From assembly GCF_000801105.2 (NCBI RefSeq), contig NC_079515.1:13392001-13456000 (forward strand): a stretch of 64,000 nt of DNA. Direction: 5' to 3'. Positions 56,322-64,000 of this stretch are shown one piece after another. Source of the DNA: Raphanus sativus. Taxonomy: Eukaryota > Streptophyta > Magnoliopsida > Brassicales > Brassicaceae. The notes under the pieces were generated by a model, which was given only the letters and a program-made list of their open reading frames with translations, was not told the origin of the DNA and searched no databases. The position numbers and the translations under genes are program-made. Position 1 is the stretch's first letter. Each line of letters starts with the position of its first letter.

Positions 56322-57272
56322 TCAGATTCTAAAATTCATAACTTTCTGATACTTGAAGCTTTTAATGTGATTCCAATTGTACTTGAAACCTTGATGTGTG
56401 TAGAATCCATGAAAATTGGGTTCATGGAGAAAGACTTCTCGGCTTGTGAGATATGCCGTTTTAAATGAACATACGTCCTGGTTGGTTCTCTGGTTTGTTG
56501 AGTTGTGCATCTGATTGACCTTTGTTACAGCTACGGTTTTAGATATTTCTCCAGCTTCTGGTTTAATGACCAAGTCTTCATTCCTGACACTTGATATGAG
56601 AATATCATCAGTTGATATCAGGACTGCATCATTCCCTCTTTCTTCAAAAAAATTTGTCCTCAAAACTTGTTTATGCGACATGGTGGTCTCACTTGAATGC
56701 TGTTGGACCACTTCTGATGGCTCTTCTTTTTCAGTGGGATCTTTTGGAAATGGAGACTCATCTGGTGGATCAGGCGGCTCAGGCTCTTTAGTGTCAATCT
56801 CAACTTGGACTGCTCGTTGAAATAGCTCTTCTAAATCACAACATGTGTATCGTTGTATGTGCACACATATCTCATCTTTCAGTCCATAAAAAAACTGGTC
56901 CATGACATCCTCATTCATTACTCCTGGATTGAGCCAAATGCGGAGACACTTTATTTACTTTGATACTCCATGACCGTTTTATCATCTTGGCAAAGCGTAC
57001 GAAACTGCCCTCCGAATTTCATGATACTGATCACGTGAGATGCATTGTTTCCTTAAGAGATTCTTCATCTCATCCCAAGTTGGTTGTCGAAAATGGCCAG
57101 AATTATATTGTCTCCACCAGTTTTGAGCGTGGTTGATGAGTTGATCAGCTACAATGAACACCTTCACAAAATCTGGACGGCCACAAAAGTTGAAGAACTC
57201 TTTCATCGTGTGCTCCCATTTAAAGTACTCAAGAGGATCTGATCTTCCTGCAAAATTATAATCTTCTTGCAT
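56322..57272 (-). pseudogene. Gypsy gag and linker region
   Basis: On the minus strand, 57272-56982 encodes a gypsy gag (DPLEYFKWEHTMKEFFNF, WWRQYNSGHF, PTWDEMKNLLRKQ). After a short break, 56918-56322 continues (MDQFFYGLKDEICVHIQRY), then a Pro/Glu-rich linker and the VFLHEPNFHGF, YQKVMNFRI family motif also seen at 39285-39804 and 58103-58423. Pol is absent. At least one frameshift separates the two frames. Confidence 0.75.
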
Positions 57273-57494
57273 TTAAAGACTCCAATGATGTTTGCTATGT
57301 TGCTGTTGTTGGGTTGGTTTTCCATATCTTCTCTTTATATATATATATACCCTTTTTTTTTAAAGAAACTTAGAAAAATAAAACAGAAAAGAAAGAAAGA
57401 TGTTAAAAAAATATTTTGGTTTTTTTTAGAATAGAATGAAACAAAACAAAAACAAATGATAGATGATATGAGCTTTTAGCTCTGATATCAAATA

Positions 57495-57990
57495 TGATAC
57501 AAGCATAAGCTATCAAAGGCTCACAAAACTTCTGAATAAACATATCTTAAGCTAAGGGATAGATATCATGATGATGAGTCGAAGAGCACCACAAAGTCTG
57601 TGTATGGCCTTTGTTACAGCTCAAATACTCAAGCTCTTGGAAGTACTAGCCTCGACAAGACAATTAAAACAAAGTTTTACAAGAGAAAACATCAAAAGGA
57701 AACAAAAAGTTCCATTTTCATTCATTATTTCAAGTCAGGTTACAAAGAAGCAAATGCAAAAGCTTATATAAGCTCGACCAAGGCTGCTCAAATACAAATA
57801 AATCAACATAAATGAGAATAATAATTCAGAATAAATAATAACTCAATCCATGGTTTGAATGGTATGGCCATTATTGCTTGATCTTGGCCAAATAAGGAAA
57901 TATGTGAGGTTCCTTGTATCTAGACAGTTTGGGTAGGTAAGTGAGCTGTTTTGGAACCAAATTAATCACTTGGAGAATCTCTACCACGAG
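57495..57990 (-). repeat. Right LTR of the nested gypsy relic
   Basis: Matches the left LTR at about 80-90 percent by eye, next to the minus-strand primer-binding site at 57479-57494. Confidence 0.75.
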
Positions 57991-58102
57991 CTCATCAAGC
58001 AATAAAAAGAAATGGAGTTGCCTTGAATGTGACATGTTCGAGATTAGCCAAGTTGAGAGCTGGTTTGACCAGTTTTGCTAAATTAAGCATAACTTTAAAT
58101 TT

Positions 58103-58423
58103 CTATAACCATTTCTCCTCGAATTGAGATTGTTTGAAAGATAAGAGATCCATCTTTAAGTATCTAATTGGTTTTGGTTCAGGCCGTACCTTGGTTGGGC
58201 TGGAATACACTTGTAAAGGCCTGTATTCGCAGATAGATGGACTGGAAAACCTCCGGATTGTAAAATTCATATCTTTCTGATAATTGAAGCTCTTAATGTG
58301 ATTACAACTGTACCTGAAACCTTGATGCGTGTAGAATGCATGAAAATTGGGTTCATTGAGAAAGACTTCCCGGTTGAATGAACATATGTCCAAGTTGGTT
58401 CTCTGGTTTGTTGAGTTGTGCAT
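58103..58423 (-). pseudogene. Second copy of the gypsy linker region
   Basis: Minus-strand frame with REVFLNEPNFHAFYTHQGF, MNFTIRRFSSPSICEYRP and KVRPEPKPIRYLKMDLLSF. It is homologous to 56322-56500 and to the fragment in the TRIM LTR. It lies outside the right LTR, which supports the LTR-internal-LTR-internal arrangement. Confidence 0.65.
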
Positions 58424-61400
58424 CCGATTGGCTTCTGGTACAGCTACGGTTCTAGATATTGCTTCAGCTTCTGGACCACGTTCTCATTCCTGACATTTTA
58501 TATGAGAATATCATCAGTTGATATCATGACTGCATCAACCAGGGATGATGTATGCGTTCAGCTTCAAAAGGAACTAGGCTCAGATGGGCTGTTTGGTGGA
58601 AAGGGGAGCTATCTATGGCTAGCAAGGCTGAGAAGGTGGAGACACAGTGGAAAAAAATCAGCTTACAAACCTGGAGGAGACATACGTGTGACTTGTGAAC
58701 ATTGAAAGAAGTAGGAACACTCCAAAAGCAACTGTTGAATTCTCCATACTCACCTTCGACCATCCTCAACAAACAAGTTCAGCCAAGCTAGAACTCATAA
58801 AGCCGTGCATAACAATAAGGCTGGAAAGTCTATGGTGTCTACTTCTCATGCTCTGGGAGATACTTCTCAGCTTCCTAATGCTGATGCTTTCATCCGCAAG
58901 TCAAACATTGAGACTCTCATCACAGCACTCAATGCAAACTCTGGTAACATTAGTAGTAAATGTTTAAATTCATTACAAATTGCTAAACCGGTGATTGTAG
59001 ATTCATGAGCATCCCATCATATGATTAAGGGTTCTAGTCTCATTAGCAATATAGAGCCTGTTTTAGGTGATGTTGTGATTGCAAATGGTGATAGAATACC
59101 TATTCGAGGTATAGGAAACCTGAAACTGTTTGAAAAAGAATCTAAAGCATTTTAAATACCAACTTTTGCATCTTACTTACTTTCTTTGAAAAAGGCCACT
59201 ACTGATCTCAACTGTAAAGTTATTTTCAGTCCTAGTGATGTTCATTTCTAGGATATTGAGACTAGTAAGATGCTTGGAAAGGTTGTGAGCTAAAGGGACT
59301 TGTATGTGCTTGAAGACACCAACGTTAGATCTACTTTATCTACTGCTTTTAGTTCCATACCTGTTTTAGCTAATAATGCATTGTGGCAGGCTAGATTAGG
59401 TCACCCTACTCTCGCACCTTAGGATTGATGTTGCCTAATCTATCTTTTAGAAATGAAAGTTGTGAAGCTTGTATTCTTTTTGGACAGCACCTTATGTATC
59501 TAGAGAAAACCATAGGTACTTCATCACTTTCATAGATGAAAATTTGAAATATGCTTGGCTAACTTTGATTCAAACTAAAGATAGAGTATTAGAAGCTTTC
59601 ATCAACTTTCAGAACTTTGTATCTAACCATTTCAATGCTAAGATCAAAATTAGGTCAAATAATGGTAGAGAATACACAAGCCATGCTTTCAAACATTGCT
59701 TAACAAAACATGGAATCATCCATCAATTAAGCCGTCCTTACACACCACAAGAAAATAAGATGGCTGAAAGGAAGAATAGACATCTTATGGAGGTTGCAAG
59801 AAGCATGATGTTCCACACCAATGTTCATCAATATAATTCTAACCAAGATTCTCCAAGATGTCTCATCCTTTCAGGTACTAAATAAAATTAAACCACCTAT
59901 AGATAAATTTCATATGTTTGGGTGTGTTTGTTATGTCTTGACACCAGGTGAGCAGAGAAACAAATTTGAAGCAAGAGTGTAAAGGCCATGTTCATTGGAT
60001 ACTCTCACACACAAAAGGGGTATATGTGATATGTACCAGAGTCTAGAAGGGTTCTTGTTTCAAGAGATATGAAGTTTGCGGAATCCAAGGGATACTATGA
60101 TGAGAAGAGTTGGAAAAATCTTAGAGTTCTCTCACATGGACCCTCGGATAGGGAAAACAATTTGAGAACCATTCTAGAAAGTTTTGGAATAAGTCAACCT
60201 AAGGAGAGTAAGGAAACCAGGGGATCTTCTAGTCCTCACGGAACTGAAGAAGCAGTCCATCAATTATGTAGCAAAATGGAAAAGTGGAGAGGCGCAAAAA
60301 TATATTGGTTGCAATAGGATTCACTCAAACATATAAGATGTGAAGAATGCATTCCTACAAGGAGAGCTTGTAGATGGAGTGTATATGCACCCTCTTCCTG
60401 GATTAGAACATCTAGTTAAGCCAGATAATCTGGTTAGATTGAAGAAGGAAATATATGGATTAAAGTAGTCACCTAGAGCTTGGTACCACAAGCTGAGAAC
60501 AACCTTGAATGTAAGAGGGTTTGTAAAATCAAACGATCACACGCTCTTCACTCTCTCAAGCAAGCAAGGAATTATGGTGATTCTGGTTTATGTTGATGGT
60601 ATCATAATCACTAGAAAGTGACAAGGAAGGTATCATCTCAATCAAAGCTTCTTAAATCTGCATCTGATATTAAAAATCTGGGTGATTTAAAGTACTTCTT
60701 ATGGATTGAAATACGCCGCTCCAAATAGGGGCTCTTCTTATCCCAAAGAAATTATAAACTTGATCTTTTAAATGAGGTGGGAAAGCGTTGAGGAAGAATA
60801 GCCAAAACTCCACTTGAAGAAGGGTACAAAGTATTGCGTGAGGGGGGATTTGAAGATGGGCCATTTGTAGATGTTAAACTCTATAGGAGAATAGTTTGGA
60901 ATTTGATCTATCTAACTGTTACAAGACCACATATAATGTTTTGCTGTGAATCAAGTCAGCCGTCAGCATATACAAACTCCTAAAGTTCATCACTGGAATA
61001 TGGTGGAAAGGATCACGAGGTATCTCAAATAAGCTCCAGGTCAAAGTCTATGGATTACCTGCAACAAGAGCACAAAGATTGTGGCATATTTTGATGCAGA
61101 CTGAGCTGGTGATAGATTGGACATAAGGTCTAGAATAAGCTATTACACCTTCATTGGAGGCAATTTAATAATTTGGAAGATCAAGAAACAAAAAGTGATA
61201 TCATGTTGAAGTGCTGAAGCAGAGTATAGGGTAATGAGTCAGCTCACTAGTAAACTCATTTGGATCAGAAACCTTCTAGAAGATTTGGTCATAGAGATAA
61301 CAACACCAATCAATATGCATTGTGATAATCAGGCTGTTATTCATATGGCATCAAACTCAATGTTTCATGAGAGGACCAAACACATTGAGGTGAATTGTCA

Positions 61401-61560
61401 CAAGGTTAGACAAGCTGTGGAACAATAGATCATACTACCTTGATACACAAGAAGTGAAGATCAGCTTGCTGGCATTTTCACCAAGGGAGCAAGCATAAAA
61501 GTTTGTGAGTACATCCATCCAAGGTTAGGACTCATGGACCTGTCAAGATCATAATCCTTT

Positions 61561-62097
61561 CAGTCATAAATCATCTACTCCTTTTTTTAGGAGAATATTA
61601 CCCCCACAGGCACATTACCAATTTTCAATTACGCACACAGTCACATTGACTTCTCCACACACTTTCTCCATGCGAAATGACCAATATGACCCTCATTTAC
61701 ACACTTCCTCCTTTTCCTAACTAAACTAACTCTAAGCTAATATTATCGAAACATCCTAACTAGTCTCTTAATGCTTAGTTCGAAACCAAGAAAATTGTTT
61801 GTATTTTCTATTTTGAAAACAATTAAACTTTATGTCTTTTGGCTCTTGTTTCGAAATTCAACTCATCCTCTCTCACTTCTTTATTGTTTGGTTTCGAAGT
61901 GGAAAACCCTAATTTTCACTTTTCCCCCGTTGATTTAGATTACCAGATTCAAGAAAATGCCAAAACCACTAAGCAACTCTCAGTAAATAGTTAGTTTCCC
62001 CGTAATTTCGTCCATCGATTCTCGTTTCTGTTCACTCTCCTCCGTTCCCGTTCAACCGCCGCCGTATTTAAACCTGTCTTTCGTTCCACCGCCGCTG
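61561..62097. other. Upstream region of the DUF1985 gene
   Basis: Begins with AGAATATTACCCCCACAGGCAC and other CA-rich words typical of the upstream ends of DUF1985/Ulp1 Mutator-like elements, then T-rich sequence and a C-rich leader (62030-62097). No coding signal. Confidence 0.4.
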
Positions 62098-64000
62098 ATG
62101 GAAGGTAATTTCCGTTTAGCTAACCCCCTCCGTCTCCGTTTATAGTACACCCCCCCCCCACGATCCTTTAACTAACTTCTTTTGTTTTTACAGATTCTGC
62201 AGAGGACGCCATAGACCACCGTCTCCCCATGAGGTTGTTTGCAACTGATAGATTCCCCTGTCGCCGTCTGAACATCTACTCAAGGCCTAACATCCTTACC
62301 TTTCTCCGCCACGTGCTACGCGGTTCTTCTGAGTTTACAAGGATTAGAGAGTCTTCTTTTGGAAAACTGTTCGATCTCCCCTTGCGACAGTGCCCCGTTT
62401 CATGCAAGCTCATACACTGCCTTCTCTCCCGACAGCTGCTCTCCGATGATGAACACACTTTGTGGACCGTGTTTGGTAGCGACCCACTGAAGTTTGGTCT
62501 TGAAGAATTTGGAACCATAACCGGTCTCAACTGTGGAGCTTTCCCAGAGGGGTACGAACCACCAGACCACAACAAGAAGGGTTCCTACAAGCATAAGGAT
62601 GCACACAAAGATTCGATATGGAAGAGACTAATTGGCAAGTACAACAACATCACCATTGAAATGGATGAGTGGAGGCGTATCCGGCTAGCCCTCCTAATAA
62701 TCGTGGATGGAGTGTTGATTGCCTCACAGCAGATCCACCGTCCAACACTTAGGTATGTTTCGATGTTAGACGACCTGGATGCTTTCCTGAATTTCCCATG
62801 GGGCCGCGAATCCTTCGTCCACACTGTACGATGTATGAAACCACCAAAGTTCGAGAAAGGGAAACCTGTTGCAGACCTCGTTCGTATGCTTGTCGATAAG
62901 CTCAAACAAGAATCATTTCGTCTCACAGGGTTCCCGCTAGCACTGCAGCTACTCGCTTTCAGAGCTATACCATCGTTGCGGTTGAAGATCCCTGTTCCTC
63001 TGAACGAACTTATCTTTATGGAGCATACATAGCGGAACTGGCATAACCATCCCTCCATCAAGCTAGACTATGTTCTTATCGCAGAAGCGGACCCATCAGT
63101 AAGTATATTTCTCTTATTTTTTTTGACATTTGTAGTCGGTGTTCTCATTTTCGAAGTTTGTTAAAACTGTATTTGTTAAGTGTGTGAAGAAGTTCTTTAA
63201 GAGATTCATTGTTTGTTGCAGCTCACTGTGAGTCCATATATCCCTATCGTCCGAGGACCACAACCCGGTGGGGTGTTTGGCCAAATGCAGTTGCAGACGA
63301 GAAGGTTGCATACATGGAGCAGCTGATAGCAAACAACCATCACTTCACCAACTACATCTGGCCTGGAGGAGACTGCTCGGAACCTGTATTCAAAGTGACT
63401 CCACCACAAGAAGCAGAGAAAGAACCTCCACACAAGAAGCACACTGTTCCGCAGAAAAGGAAAGTGTCAAAACTCAAACCAAAGAAAGTTTTAAAGAAAA
63501 GAGCCGCTACCACATCACAACGTCGCATCACCCGTTTGTTTGCTGCTTCCACCTCAAACACGGTCCCCACTAACGAGTTAGTAGATGACAGAGTGACTTT
63601 ACTGGAAGCCAAAGTGACTGAGGTGGAAGAAGTAACTGCTTCACTGAAAGCATCTGTATCAACACTTACAGCTTCCAACGAGCGTCTTAAGGGTCGTGTG
63701 AACTCTCTAATAAATCGCAAGCGGAAAAGGAGCACATCTGGTTCTTTACTTTCAAAGTTACTTGTCAAGCATCGTCGCAAGAGCACACCTCAATCCCCAC
63801 AGAACAATCGGGTATCATTTCCTTCCCGCATAACCACACTCATATCTACAACATTTTTGAGTTTTTTCTTGTATATACATACCCTCGCCATCTTTTCTCA
63901 TTTCTGTTAAAAGGAACAGAAGACTGGTGACGTCATACTGGGTTCTCAGTCTCCCATCCTCAGCCAATACCAGATGCAGTAGCATACTACCACCCATCTT
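62098..64000 (+). pseudogene. DUF1985-domain gene (Ulp1-protease associated), disabled and partial
   Basis: A 7-nt first coding exon (ATGGAAG, 62098-62104) splices to 62194 and gives MEDSAEDAIDHRLPMRLF. Exon 2 runs to a donor at 63099. DUF1985 is at about 62380-62650 (LRQCPVSCKLIHCLLSR, TLWTVFGSDPLKFGLEEFG, TGLNCGAFPEGYEPP). An in-frame TAG at 63030 cuts it (CAG-to-TAG would explain it). After the intron (acceptor at 63221) the frame shifts near 63260, then continues GVWPNAVADEKVAYMEQLI, YIWPGGDCSEPVFK, a Lys-rich stretch and a coiled coil (LLEAKVTEVEEVTASLKASV). A Ulp1 SUMO-protease domain is expected downstream, off the window. Such genes are usually carried by Mutator-like elements in Brassicaceae. 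Confidence 0.75.

Larger units (their letters stand above)
54901..58534 (-). mobile_element. Gypsy relic arranged LTR-internal-LTR-internal
   Basis: Two direct repeats act as LTRs: 54901-55435 and 57495-57990, both opening TGATA(A/C)AAGC on the plus strand and ending CTCTACCACGAG. Left of the second LTR the minus strand reads TGATATCAGAGCTA, the primer-binding site, so the element lies on the minus strand. Internal DNA lies between them, and a second internal piece (57991-58534) follows the right LTR and stops abruptly at GACTGCA against copia DNA with short microhomology. This suggests a tandem or recombined element with the third LTR deleted. Confidence 0.7.
54256..61560 (+). pseudogene. 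Heavily decayed Ty1/copia element, split by a gypsy relic
   Basis: Plus-strand copia pieces in order. Gag is at 54440-54900 (SILQSSLDTHIMESYSHCE, FTKHLGQFFQLW). After the inserted gypsy relic, gag resumes at 58535 (VCVQLQKELGSDGLFGGKG). Protease region has VIVDS-ASHHMI near 59000, then a pre-integrase piece (LWQARLGHPTL), and integrase at 59469-59885 (RSNNGREYTSHAF, RPYTPQENKMAERKNR). Reverse transcriptase lies at 60350-60620 (AFLQGELVDGVYMHPLPG, LVYVDGIIIT) and RNase H at 61080-61430 (CDNQAVIHMASN, FHERTKHIEVNCH). Many stops and frameshifts; the YVDD active site reads YVDG. LTRs were not identified. It is older than the elements at 17-31 kb. Confidence 0.85.

Noticed and set aside
62276..63061. 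Minus-strand frames of 68-158 codons
   Set aside because: Antisense shadows of the DUF1985 gene.

Overview
The window looks like plant nuclear DNA from the Brassicaceae, most likely the Brassica lineage. It has GT-AG introns, AT-rich intergenic DNA and Brassicaceae-type Helitrons. It also carries GRF-zinc-finger/Mutator and DUF1985/Ulp1 gene families that are expanded in this family, and a copy of the tryptophan-pathway gene TRPC. It is gene-poor and packed with nested transposable elements. Family calls rest on motif recognition by eye; no database search was possible.

Layout, left to right. 1-6.7 kb: a 47-bp minisatellite, a dead GRF fragment, a small non-autonomous Helitron (1248-1971), an intact two-exon GRF zinc-finger gene, a decayed Mutator (MULE) transposase and a 5'-truncated LINE with a 15-bp target duplication. 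7.5-10.2 kb: two apparently intact convergent host genes, a 173-aa probable mitochondrial membrane protein (+) and a 322-aa five-exon probable plastid membrane protein (-). 11-41 kb: four minus-strand Helitron 5' termini and three clear 3' termini of one family. The first element (11030-12115) hosts a SINE. The second (13095-31264) carries a telobox-rich (CT)n repeat array plus fragments of an OVATE-family gene, a small unknown gene and a KAS II gene. It was later split by a Ty3/gypsy element (17330-23493) and a Ty1/copia element (25287-30658). The third (31716-35841) has the same repeat array without gene fragments. The fourth 5' terminus (40925) follows a cluster of minus-strand fragments: a Q-rich protein tail, a WD40/FIE-like tail, the geranylgeranyltransferase-I beta subunit 5' exons and two AAA-ATPase exons. 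The AAA intron holds a TRIM retroelement whose 3' LTR contains unrelated gypsy-derived coding DNA.

41-46 kb: a LINE fragment split by a 1.33-kb foldback element, a 23-G run, and TRPC (indole-3-glycerol-phosphate synthase, ten exons). 46-54 kb: two outward-facing Helitron 3' ends, an old inverted-repeat element, a gypsy LTR remnant and unassigned AT-rich DNA. 54-61.6 kb: a heavily decayed copia element interrupted by a minus-strand gypsy relic arranged LTR-internal-LTR-internal. 62.1-64 kb: the 5' part of a DUF1985 (Ulp1-protease-associated) gene with a premature stop and a frameshift, running off the window.

The most interesting system is the pair of gene-capturing Helitrons. Several unrelated gene pieces, all in the Helitron's own orientation and mostly with intact splice sites, have been brought together so that a transcript could join exons of different genes. 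The only clearly intact host genes are the two convergent genes at 7.5-10.2 kb, the GRF gene at 2.1-2.5 kb and probably TRPC.
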